Of a stretch of 64,000 nt of DNA, positions 49,545 through 60,705 are shown in pieces; within the stretch, counting starts at the first letter, position 1; each line of letters starts with the position of its first letter. The notes beneath the pieces are model-generated. The model had not been told where the DNA came from and ran no database searches. It saw only the letters and a program-made list of their open reading frames with translations. The DNA is taken from assembly GCA_026261815.1 (NCBI GenBank), contig JAMPIT010000484.1:15660501-15724500 (forward strand), written 5' to 3'. Source of the DNA: Monarcha castaneiventris obscurior. Lineage: Eukaryota; Chordata; Aves; Passeriformes; Monarchidae. Position numbers and translations under genes: made by a program.

Positions 49545-50196
49545 GGATTCCTGATCTATGAGTGATGAAGGGAAGGAAATCAGCCGGCAGCTGTAACCCA
49601 AAACACAACAAAACCCTGAGCTCGTTGAAAACAGAAAGAGTTTTCATTGCTACATGTTTTTATTACACCAGACTTGAAGCAGAGAACTTGGAGCTGGGGG
49701 ACAGATTAGTGACAATATCATAATACAACTTTAGCAGCATCAGCCAGCCCTTCCAAGTCCCTGCTCCCCTTTTGGGATACATTGGCATAGACAAAAGTGA
49801 GGAGTTAGCTCAAGAAGGCTGCAGCATAAAAAAAAATATGGGTTTGGGTTGGGGTTTTTTTTCCTGAATATACATTTGTGATGTTTTTTAAGTAGTGATA
49901 AAAAGCTGGGATTTCCAGGAACATTTCCCCACTAAGTTGTTGACAGAAATCACAAGGTGGATGATTTCTGCAATTTAAAGAGTGGGAAATGGCAGCCAGT
50001 ATGCTAATTAGGAAGAGTTCTAGGAAAAACATCTAAAGCAAAGCCCACCAGGAATAAGATGGGTATATGCTTTTAAGATTAAAAAAAAGTATTTAAATTG
50101 CCTACCATAGCCTCTGATGGTTTTGTTTCTTAAGGGGATTTTTTGTTTGGTTTTAAAAGAAAGTTACTTTTCTCTAATAACTTCTTCTTCTGGAGG

Positions 50197-50218
50197 CACT
50201 TGGGATGAGGCAATCAGG
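50197..50218 (+). other. Candidate small exon / splice donor
   Basis: AATCAG followed by GTGAGT at 50213-50224 matches the donor consensus. A pyrimidine-rich stretch ending in TGGAG (up to 50196) could be the acceptor, leaving a 22-nt exon, but the true 5' limit is unclear. The donor lies 956 bases upstream of the strong acceptor at 51174, a reasonable intron length. The link between them is inferred. Confidence 0.13.
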
Positions 50219-51174
50219 TGAGTCACTTCATGAATATTCCTGCCTCCATATGGCATGTACAGGAAATCCATTAGAATCAATATTTCTTTACATGGTGATT
50301 TATTTGAGTAAGCCCTTGCCTCAAAGTGCTGGTGTTGCTCTCTTAGCGTAATAACTCTGAAAAATTACCCTTTTCTGCAATGCCCCATAAGCAAGGAACA
50401 TAGTGCTGCTCTGTGGGGACCCATTGCTCTGCCCCCTTGCAAAGAAAACACCCCACTTTGGAGCACATTTCCCCCTACAATAGATGCCTCTCTACATTTT
50501 GGAAGCTGCAGATGCCATTTTCAAGTGGGGGGGAAAAAAATGTCAGCTATCAATTGCAATTATTAAAAATTCATTTGTTTCTGACTGCTCATTGCTCCCA
50601 TGTATATTTGGACATAGTGCCATTTATTTCCTGACTAACCATAGCTGCCTCCAGACTGCCAGTCTGCTTGGGATTTTTGACAGGGCACCTGATGAGAGAC
50701 ACACATAATTAGTGAGTGTTTTGCATATAACTGTATACAAGAGCTGGGTCCTCACTTAGATTCAAGCCAAAGTCACTCTGCTGGATACAACTCAGCTAAG
50801 AAAATTGCTGAGGATCTCCAGTGGAAATTTCCCATTTTTGTTTGATTCCATTGGAATTAATTTCTATGAAGAGAAATCAGGGGGTTTTTATCGTGGTTTG
50901 TTCATGATCAGGTTCACTAAAGACTCTAGACAAATGGGCTTGGAAGGGGTTTGGAAAGATGTGAGTAGGGTCTGCTCTTCATGTTTAGTTTGTGGGTATC
51001 ATTTTTCTCAAGAACTCCCTGTAAGCTGTGGGAAGGAGCCCAGTGAACATACATGGAGAGCCTGATCTTGCCAGGACCAGCAGCTCTGCCAGACACAGGT
51101 CACACAGGACCGAGGGACCACAGCAATTCCTGACCTTTTCCTTTCATCTTCTCTTTCCTCCTTCTCCTCCCCAG

Positions 51175-51740
51175 CTGGCATCCTCCTTTAACTGGCCAGT
51201 ACAGTCCAGAACTGGACTCTCCAGGAGGGGAAGGGATAGACAAAAAGGCACAGAGCTGGCAGAAGAAGCTGGAAAGCAGAAGCAGAAATGGCAGAAGAAG
51301 AAGAAGACCTTAAAACCTCAAAGAAAATGGGATCTCATCCTGCCTGCCACCAGCAGATGGGATGCAGTGCTGCTCACAGGAGAGAGAGGAGGAGAACCAG
51401 AATAATAGCTACTCTCTGGACTTAAGGAAAGCAGATAAACCTGACTGTCTCCTCCTCATCTTGCCCAAAACAGACTCAGTGGCCAGGAAGGCTTTCAAGG
51501 AGCAAAGCATTAGCAGCAGGTGGTGCCATCTGTCCTACTCTAATTCCTTCTTGCTCAAACAATTGATGTCCCACTTAGTGAGGAAGGTAAAAAAAACAAC
51601 AACAAAACCCCAACCCCAACTGCCAAATAGCCAGGGAGTGGGAGAATAGGAGGCAAGGAGACAAAAGGCTAATTTTAGCTGAATAACATGAAATAAAAAT
51701 AGTGTTAAAAATAATAAAGAACTATGAAAATGTAACTGCT
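51175..51740 (+). other. Candidate 3'-terminal exon, coding or lncRNA
   Basis: The tract at 51134-51172 is pyrimidine in all but one of 39 positions and runs into CCAG at 51171-51174, the strongest acceptor-like signal I found in the window. The following sequence is purine-rich with GAA/AGA units (51260-51310), which resemble splicing enhancers. It is open in one frame to a stop near 51405, giving a Lys/Gln-rich C-terminal-like peptide with no known family. Two AATAAA hexamers follow, at 51692-51697 and 51713-51718. The order acceptor, short open frame, poly-A signals fits a terminal exon. RNA evidence is absent, so it could be a non-coding transcript or coincidence. Confidence 0.23.
51590..51622 (+). 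repeat. A/C-rich low-complexity tract
   Basis: A run of A leads into AAC units and CCCCAA units. The minus strand therefore carries GGGGTTGGGG, and a similar G/T-rich stretch occurs on the plus strand at about 49.84 kb. Confidence 0.7.
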
Positions 51741-54365
51741 AAATGACGCCTTCTCTCTATGGTCTGCTCTTTTGCACCTGTGCCTGAAGATGGATGATTA
51801 GACAAAATCAAACCACAGTATGGTTTTACTACTGAGCTGAAATGCAAAGGCCAGGGCAGTTTTGGGAGAGGCTGCATCACATGCTGCCCTGCTGTGCACT
51901 GCTGTTATCCCTGTCCAGCTGGAGCTCCCCATGGTGCCACCTCTAGGAAACATGGGCAGACACTGCCTGGCACATCATCCCTCTGTCACCTGGGGCTGAG
52001 GCACATCAGCCAGGCTTGCATCATTTCCATCAGTGTTGCTTTAGCTCTGGGCAATGTGAGGGATTTTCCTATCAAATCTACCTTACATGTCACAGACTGT
52101 CCTTTCCTATCTCTATTTTAATATGCAAGCATGTATTCAGCTCTCTGGAAAATGCTGAACAATAAATATCAGCTCTGCACTATAAGCAAGACCCTGTTGC
52201 AACCTCAGCAAAATAATCCAAGAGCTCTTTGGTTCTGCAGTGCATGTAGCAGTAGAGAGGCAATTTCTTCCACTTGGACTAAATCAGCTTGAAAGAAATA
52301 ATGGTTCATTCTCCTGAGCTCAGGACTGACTTTTTGAAGCAGATATCAAAACAAACACTTATATACGAGGTAAATTTCATGTTATAACAAAGCTGCAATC
52401 CCCCCCTTCAATTTATGAACTGCAAGAGTTAGAACTAAGTTATGAGAAAAATAAAGGGATTCACTTCTGAAAGAGAAGGAAGAAATGACAGAAAGTATTT
52501 GACACAGTTAAAATGAGTTTTATTTTGAAGCCATTTAGAATTTAGAACTAGGATGACTACCTTACTGAGGCAAATGAAGAATTTGCTGGTACCATGAGGA
52601 GAAACCTCCTACCTCAACAAATAAAACAGGGTTTGATTTAATCTCCCCAGTGTTGCAATGAATAATATTCTTCTAGGTCTGTGTGTCCACTGACAATGAT
52701 TGTGCTTGACACACTCATGTTGCAGACACTCTGCACAGACTGCATTTTGCATGGGTTGAGTTCAGAGGAAGCAAGGATGCCACAGGCTGCCATTGCACCT
52801 TCAGACGTGGCCATACAAGCACTGAGCTAGGAAATGCCATTTGATACAGGGGATGTATCGAGATACAGATAAGAGAGAAAGCATGGTCCAACGTTGGGGG
52901 AGGAAGGATGGAGAAGGCAATTCCCCTTCTGTGCTATATACTCCCTAAAAGTGAGGCCTGAGCACACTAGAAAAGCAATGGTGGGCACATGCTCCTTTGC
53001 AAGTGGGAATAATGGAAAAAAGGACTAAGCCAGCAGTTTCTGACTGGTGAGGAAGGAAAAGACCACTAGACTAGAAGGGATTCTACACACCAAACCAGTG
53101 CAGCTCCTGAAACAGCTCCACAACAGGAATTTATTCCAGAGATTAACTCAGTTTCTGATTTTAATTTTCACACAGAACCACAAACACCCTTTACCCACCC
53201 TCTGGGTATCCCTTCTCCAGAAAGAAATAACATTTAGCAAAAACCATTGCATGCACTCACTGCTGCTTGCACTTGATTTTTACACACACAATTTCTAGGT
53301 CTTAAACCTACCTAATAATTTCACACCTGTGTGGTTTCAAATGTGATTTGTTTTTAAGAATTCAAGTGTATTCCCAGTGTGACATATTTTAATACCCCTC
53401 CCAGACAAGAATTCAGGCTGAAAGAGCCATTTCCATTCACTCTTGCTCTGAGCAGGACCAGAGCTGGAGCACAGCCTGAACCTCCAGTATTTGGCACCAT
53501 TTTTCTCAGGCCAAGACGTCACATTCAGTTTAGAGAGGGTGACAGCACAAGAAAGAGTAATTGAATTCCACAGAGATGCCCACAGCTGTCCTGAGGTTCC
53601 TCCTGTGCTGCTGTAGGATTTATGGAGCACAACTGAAGGAACAAGGGGATGTTGCACACAAGTTTTCCAATTCTCAGCTGGCCACGCCACAAAACTCCTG
53701 AGGTCTCTGACCAGGGTATGATAGTGACAAGTCTCAGGAGCCTTCTTGCTATTCCTCACTCTTCCTTCCTGACACTGATGGCAAGTCTCAGCCCAAAGCA
53801 GCTCTGACACTTTCTAATGGAGCAGGAACATAATGCAGAGCCTCCTCTTACCACAAGCTGGGCTTAGCCCAGCAGCTGGGCATTGCCAGCAGCCCTCGTT
53901 CACTGGGGGATGCTCTGCTCCCCACTTCACCTCAGAGGTGCAGCTCTCAGCATTTTCACTGAGACACACAGGGATGGGACTTGTGTGCTGCCTGTGGGGA
54001 AGTCCTGAGCACAAACACCTCCTGTTCTCTCTCCTTCCCCCATGAGCACAGCTGTTCACAGTTCAGCAGCAAAGGAGGGGAAAAGGAGGCACCAGTCACC
54101 AGTAACCAAGCACATCTCACTTCCAGGCACTGAAAGACATAAATAATAACAAGCATAAAGACATTCTCTGTTCCATCTGTATTGCAAGCACCGAAACATG
54201 AAAGCTTCAGACCTGCTTTCAAAGAGTCCTTGAGCAAACAGAAGTGACCCAACCTAAGGCTGTTCTGTGCATCAGTGGTGAAGCCATGAAAAGACAACAT
54301 TTTCCTTTCTGCTGTCATTTTGAAGTCTGTTTACTTGTAACCTTAAAAGGAAGTGAATTACCTCA

Positions 54366-54398
54366 AAAGAAAAAAAAAATAAAGAAGAAAAAGAAGGA
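54366..54398 (+). repeat. A/G-rich low-complexity tract
   Basis: Poly-A with interspersed G, including AAG units. It is a simple sequence without other features. Confidence 0.8.
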
Positions 54399-56180
54399 TG
54401 ACTGCCTGGTCTTCACAGAACACCTCAATACCAGATAAATGTTCCTCCTACAGAAATGAGTATTAGAGCCTTTGGATGGCATCTTTCATTCTGTGAATTG
54501 CCCAATTACTTCAGAGAGATGTTGTGGCATTGTTGAATGCTGATAGAAACTCATTGATCTGTTCCCAGACTTACCAGCACACAAAGGATGGGAAACACTC
54601 CTGGCTCCGAGTTTCTATAATGTGCCTTATTGATTCTGTGAAATGCCAAACTCTGCCCTTAGTTACAAACATGCTGCACTGCAAAGCCCCCATGCATAGC
54701 AAATGCCCTGCCCAATTTATTTCCTTTTTACTGAAACATTTTGTATGAAAAATTAAATCAGCTCTAAGTAATAGACATGGATTTTTGCTTATGTTTACTG
54801 TGCAGTTTTACCCAGACAGAACTAAATGTGGATTTGTAGAATGCAGTGGTTTTTCAGCTCAGAAAAACACTTATTTCTATTATTGCATAGGTTTAATAAA
54901 CTTGTTCAGACCTGTCTTAGGAATGTTGGGCTCCATGTGGTTTATTGATCAGTTTGTCTGCCTGGGGCTCCAGAGCTCTCCCTTCACCTGCAGAGGCTGT
55001 CCCTACAGGACACACAGGAATCAGTGATCCTGTGTTCCCAGACCTGCCCTGTGCAACCACTGTGCTCACACACACACAGAATTTATTTAAACTTACATAA
55101 AAGCCACTTTTCCTGCAAAAGTCTGGGGTAATAGGAGTCAGGAAAACACTCAGTTGCCACAAAAAAACTTATCACTCATTTTAAGGGCTCTTTCCAGCTG
55201 CTTTAATGCCTTACCAAGATTATTGTACCTAACACAGTGGATGATCAGTAGCATTCCAAGGTCTGGTTTTTGTCTTTTCACTTAGACAATTTCTAGTCAG
55301 AAAGATTTTGTTCTCTGGCACATGCCTGTTCTCTTCATACTCAAAGTTTTCACTGATATTGCTTCAATCTCAAAGTGTGATTTTTTTTTGCCAACACATT
55401 TCCTCTTGTACTGTTTACCAGTTCCCTGCTACTGTCTGTCTTACCAGCAAGACTACTTAGGGCTAGTAAAGAACTGACTTTTCCCAAGAACTTCACTCAC
55501 TTAACCATAATTCTGAAGCAGAATAATGTCCTTTCATCTATACTAGACATAAAATTACTGTGTTCATCAGGCTTAGTAAGACACTTCTCTGAAAAACCAC
55601 AGAAAGCAGATCTGACTAAGAATGTGTCATTTTCCACAGATGGCTTTGGAATAGAGCAAGACTTGCCCCATACTTATTTTTATCAAATTAATAGGTACCA
55701 CAGCCTTCACGGTACCCCCCAGAGCAGAAAGCTGCCCAATGGGCCACATTTGCTTTCATTACACCTGCAACAGGCTGTGAAGAAAGTAAGGCAGGAAGCA
55801 GCCACGACATCTTAATGGTTTTATTCCAGTGTTTCCATGGGCTCCCATCAGAACAAAGAGTATTCTGCAACACTGAGCAGGTGTTGCTCTCTACAGGGTA
55901 AATACCATGACTTCTCCTACCTTCTTCTGAGGCTGAGATTGATCCCCAGAGTGGCACATCCTCTGTAAAGCTGTTTTGGGACACACAGGTCACCTGCTCC
56001 AATCCTCTGCAGAGCTCAGACACTTCTGGATGTTGCCTCTGCACCTCCTCCTTCCAAGCACAGGGTGCTCAGGGTCTCCCTCGGGGCTGTCGGCACACAC
56101 AGACTTCCACAAGGCAGCAGTGGAAGTCAGCAGCTCTCCTGAGCAGCAGAAAGGAGAAAGATAATCAACAGCAAGTGGGA

Positions 56181-56465
56181 AATCATAGAAACACAAATCA
56201 TAGAATGGTTTGGGTTGGAAGGAAACCCAAAGACCATCTCCTTCCAATCCCCTGCCATAGGCAGGGACACCTTCCCCCATCCCAGGTTGCTCCAAGTCCC
56301 ATCCAACGTGGCCTTGAACACTTCCAAGGATGGAGCAGTCACAGCTTCTCTGGGCAAGTGCCTCATCACCCTCCCAGTAAAGGATTTTTCTTTAATACCT
56401 ACTCTAAACCTACTCTCTTCCATGTGGTCATTCCCCCTTGTCCTGTCCCTCCATGCTCTCGTAAT
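56181..56465 (-). mobile_element. CR1 LINE 3'-end fragment (about 285 bp)
   Basis: Two spaced copies of the CR1 terminal motif ('aatcatagaa' and 'aatcatagaatgg') begin the element. They are followed by 'tttgggttggaagg', 'tgccataggcagggacacc', 'aggttgctccaagtcccat', 'ccttgaacacttccaagg', 'cacagcttctctgggcaa' and 'ctactctcttccatg'. This is a well-preserved CR1 3' end on the minus strand, 5'-truncated near 56465. The long minus-strand open frame across it (56127-56702) is a by-product of the element and its flank, not a gene. Confidence 0.96.
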
Positions 56466-59400
56466 GAACTGATCTGGGATTTGCTGAAAAGAAACAGAAC
56501 AGAGGAGTAAAGGGGAGGAAACCACCCCAAGTCCTAAAGAACACCTTCCCCCTGCACACATCAAGGGGCTCTGATTTGTTCCCCAACGACCAGAGAAGCA
56601 AACACTTACCCCATACATCTGTTTGTAAACTAGAAGAAACAGGTTAATGTGCAACTGATTCATAAGCCATGTGCTGGCCCCCTCCCCAGGGATGCATTTC
56701 ACCCTGGAGTTTAATTAAACTCTCCTCCTTAGGCAAACAGGATATTTTTAAGAGATTCTAAGAACAATTTTTTATTCCCAGTTGATTTTCTTCCATTATT
56801 GTATGTAGTCATTCCTTATTTATGTCACACCTTTTGTGTATCCCATAAGCAAATCTAAGTGCCACACCATTAGCATACTGTAGCTGCACAGGCTCTTTCC
56901 AAAAATTTACAGTCACAGCAAAATCCTGTCTAAGTACAGAAAGTAAAGATCAATTTTCCACATCTGAACCAGACTGGATTTAATTCCATCCAACACATTC
57001 AAATGACAGCTTGGGAAACACAAGATTCTGTAAGGTCCTGAGCTGAATTACAACCAGTATTAAGGCAGTGGACTGGAGATGTCAATTGTGGAATATCCTC
57101 CTAATGTTTATTAACTTCTCTGTCAATGAGAATCACTGCTCTGACAACAGACTGGCTGGTGAAAAATCATTGTCCATCTGTTCCCAGCTCACATCCCAGG
57201 GTAAAGGACTTGCTTTCTTTGCTGAAGTGTAAAAAGTCATTTGAGTTGGAAAAGCACTAGAAATGCCTCTGCTATCACATGCAGTGAGCCACGAAGCTCA
57301 GACTGTTTTACAGGGTCACTGTCACAGCATATCAGGAAAAATCAGCCACTTAAGGACTTCAAAATCACCCACTCTGGAGCCCAGGCTGAGGCTGCCACAC
57401 GCACAGCTGGAGCTGAACCAAGGTCAGCTCCTCCAGTGTGGTGTCACCGTGCCAGGCACTGCTGCAGCCACTCTGAAACACTCCCCACCTCCCAAACCAC
57501 CTCCAGAACACTGGCTCAGCCCATGCCACGTGCTTTTGCTTGCCAGCAGGGTAAGAAAGCCCTGTTTCAGCATCCCCACAGTGTTCTTCGAAACGCTGTG
57601 CAAAACCACGGGGCAGCCAGAAATGAGCCATTAAGGACTGCAGCTTCTGATGCTTGTAGCACCATGTACAGATGAGTAAACCAACATCCTCCTGACAAAA
57701 ATCACCACTGAGAAGCCTGGTACACCCAGTCTAAATAATTGACTGAGTGTAGAGTTTAGAAGATTAATAAATTAACTCTATGCTGCACTCCCTGCAAACC
57801 TTCAGGCCCCGGAACTAGACAGGTCACATCAGGGGCACTGACATGATAATACTAATTAGATAACAAAATGACAATGTAAAGCAAATGATGTCTAGATAAA
57901 AAAAATATCACGTATGTTGGAGGTTTCTCTGTGGGGAGAACACAGGCTTGTGCATTATCCTGGAGAGCAGTAAGGAATGACTTATCTAATTGAAACTACA
58001 GGGGTGTAGAGGGAAGGGGGCAGGAAAGACAGACGGTAATTCTGTGAGCTGGAAAGTGGCCAGGATGCTGGGGTTAACAGCTACACATTTTCAAAAGCAT
58101 CATCAGATCTTGTGTGATTACAAACCATCAAGAACCTGGTTCTAATTCTTATCCAAGTTACATTGGCAGCAGAGCAAGGCAGCAGTCCAAGGCACTGCAC
58201 TCATTTGTGCTGAAGGACAGAAGTCACCTTATACCCCACATCCTCATCCTTTACTTCAACTTCTTTTGGATGTTTCTCACCTAAGACTAGGAAAGCTTTG
58301 GAGAGCAAGTCCCTGGTGGGATGCCACATCCCTGGAGCTGTAAAATCCTTGGCAACCACCCCCTCGAGCAGGACTTGCTGTAAACAGCTGTGGGAGGTTT
58401 CATGAGCACTGCCTGAGCGGCCAGAGCAACACTACAGAGGGTGCAGGGCAGTCACCTCTGCTGCTGCTATCCCACCAAATTCCCACATTTGCAGGTGCCC
58501 TTGTGCAGTCCTCTCTGAGCAAGGTACAGGCATCACCTTCTTTGGGTACCAACAGCAGCATCACAGCAGCAAACAAGCAAAAATTCTCTGCCCCAGTCCT
58601 TGAAAAGCCAAACCACATTTCATCAGATCTGCCACAGCTGCAAGGATCCTTTTGATCACAGAGAGTGTAGAAGGTATGGTGCTTGTTTCTGCTTCTCATG
58701 CTCTTACTCCACATTCCCCCAAGCTCTATTTGGAAAGGCTCTTAGTTAAACTTACAACATTTATTGTAAGTAGCCAGGATACCATTACTGTTAGAATTGC
58801 AAGAGACTATCACAAGAGTTAAAATGAAATGCCAATACCACGATTTGCTGTTTACAGTACAGTGCATGGGATTTGCAGACATGATCAGTAGCACAGCAGT
58901 TAAAGTGTATTAAATGTGCCATAAACATCTAAATTGCTGGTGGTGTTTTCTAAAGGATCAAAGAGACCAAAGCAAATATCATGCCCCTTAATTGGGAACA
59001 ATTGCAGAATGTTTGCAGAATCCCCAGAGAGAATCTAGATCTCAGCCCAGCTAACAAGGGCTGCAGGGAGGAACAAGAGAGAACACCTTGCTCAGCAGAG
59101 TCTTCCCATTACATCCCAGTATGTAGAGGATACACATTTATCAATAACCAGAAGAGTTACAGGCCTGGATTTCAAAATACAGCAACTGTTTGAGGTCCTT
59201 GTCTGATGGCATTTGAGCTGATTTGTTTCCCCCAGAACAAACCACCAGCTTTAACAGTGTTTGTTGGGATATGCATGTTGATCTCCTGAACACACTGCAG
59301 GAGTGGTGGGGTTTTTAAATGTGTGCTTCCTCAGTCATTATTTGCATATTTGTTTCCCTTTCTGCTTCAAAAGCAAGTCTCCCTTATCTCATAAGATCAG

Positions 59401-60489
59401 ATCCACTTTAGAACAACTAAGATTAAAACAAAAAAGTTTTTTTTATCTACAGTTACACTATTCTAATCTTCAAACTTCCTAGCAGCTACCTTTATATTTC
59501 TTTCCAAACTTCAGCTTCACACATCGTCCAGGGAAATAATTTTAAAATAGTTAACCCTACAGAAACATCAAAGCTGCCATAGAAAAGGCTTTTGGGTTTG
59601 AAGCATAACAGGGCAAAATTTAACACAGGCTTGGTCAGGAGATTGGTTTTGGCACTCTCAGCACCTGAGGTACCAACAAGGACCAAGGTGCACCTGGACA
59701 ACCAAATGGCCCCAAAAGAGCCACTGAGCCCCTATCAGAGAAAAGAGGCCAAGCCCCACCATGAGGGATGCACATTTTGCAGTCTTTTGTGTGCTGGGTG
59801 CAGAATCAGTGACACTTCATTTGGAAAATTACATTCCAGGTTAGGAAATGGTGGAATGAGCAAGAATTTCAGGGCACTGCACAGGATTTCCTCTGAAGAA
59901 CGGATACAAGACCTGTTATTCAGCACTTCAGGAGGTATTTGCCCTTGAAAGTGCTGTTGAGAATGACAATATTCAGGACAATCCAAATTCTGGGATGTTT
60001 TTGGCCCCAGATAATATTAAGTAAGAAAATAAAAATAAATTGAAAGACAAGAACATTCTCTTAATAAAAATCTTCTTACTCTTCTCTATAAATTCTTGCT
60101 TTTGGGTCTTGGTCATTTTTAAAATCACATCAGGCACCAACCAGCTACACAAGTAACAAACCCCCAGGAAGTTATTATTCAACACTGGACTCAAAATTAA
60201 TGTAGCAATTTTTAGGTACCTCCAAGCAAAACAAAAACACATTTCCTAAAATTTCCTACTTCAAAAAAGAAACAAATACACCTGTCTTCTTTAGGAAGCA
60301 GCAGAAAAGCAGCAGACAATTTGAGAAAAAATAAAGAAATCAACATACAGATGGTAACTTCTTGTAGTGCTTCTCACTGGCTGCAGCACTTTTCATTTGG
60401 CTGAATCCCACCTTCAATGACACCTCCAACAAGGGCAGCAGCCAGAGAGGATAGGAATGCATGAGACCATCCAAAAATACAAGCAAATA
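56466..60489. other. Unique non-coding sequence
   Basis: I see nothing gene-like here. The 144-codon plus-strand frame at 57241-57675 overlaps another open plus-strand frame and minus-strand frames in the same interval and has no familiar domain. No repeat family is recognised. Confidence 0.65.
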
Positions 60490-60705
60490 AATCATAAAAT
60501 ATCCTGAGCTGGAAGGGACTCACAAGGATCAAAGTCCAACTCCTGTCCCTATGCAGAACACCCCAAAATCCCTCCATGTGCCTGAGAGCTTTGTCCAAAC
60601 ACTTCTTGAGCTTTGTAAGGCTTGGGGCCAAGGCCATTCCCTTGGGAGCCTGTTCAGCCCCCCACCATTCCTGGGGGAAGAACCTTTTCCTGGCTGAGGG
60701 ATAAC
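60490..60705 (-). mobile_element. CR1 LINE 3'-end fragment, different subfamily
   Basis: The sequence begins 'aaatcataaaatatcctgag' and continues 'ctggaagggactcacaagg', 'gtccaactcctgtccc', 'gagagctttgtccaaacac' and 'gaagaaccttttcctgg'. These blocks belong to the CR1 subfamilies whose tails read 'gagttggaagggacccacaagg', distinct from the other copies in this window. Orientation is minus and no coding remnant is seen. Subfamily naming is left open. Confidence 0.9.

Larger units (their letters stand above)
48736..56180. other. Unique sequence with one candidate terminal exon
   Basis: After the CR1 copy comes a CpG-richer patch of about 450 bases (48.74-49.23 kb) with nested inverted repeats, then ordinary AT-leaning sequence. 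A candidate plus-strand splice donor sits at 50218 and a candidate terminal exon begins at 51175. A GA-rich simple stretch lies at 54366-54398. The 157-codon minus-strand frame at 53337-53810 has no recognised domain. Confidence 0.65.

Noticed and set aside
53337..53810. 157-codon open frame on the minus strand
   Set aside because: No family resemblance; an overlapping plus-strand frame is also open.
56127..56702. 191-codon open frame on the minus strand
   Set aside because: Its central part is the CR1 3' untranslated end, which is not protein coding, so the frame is a by-product.
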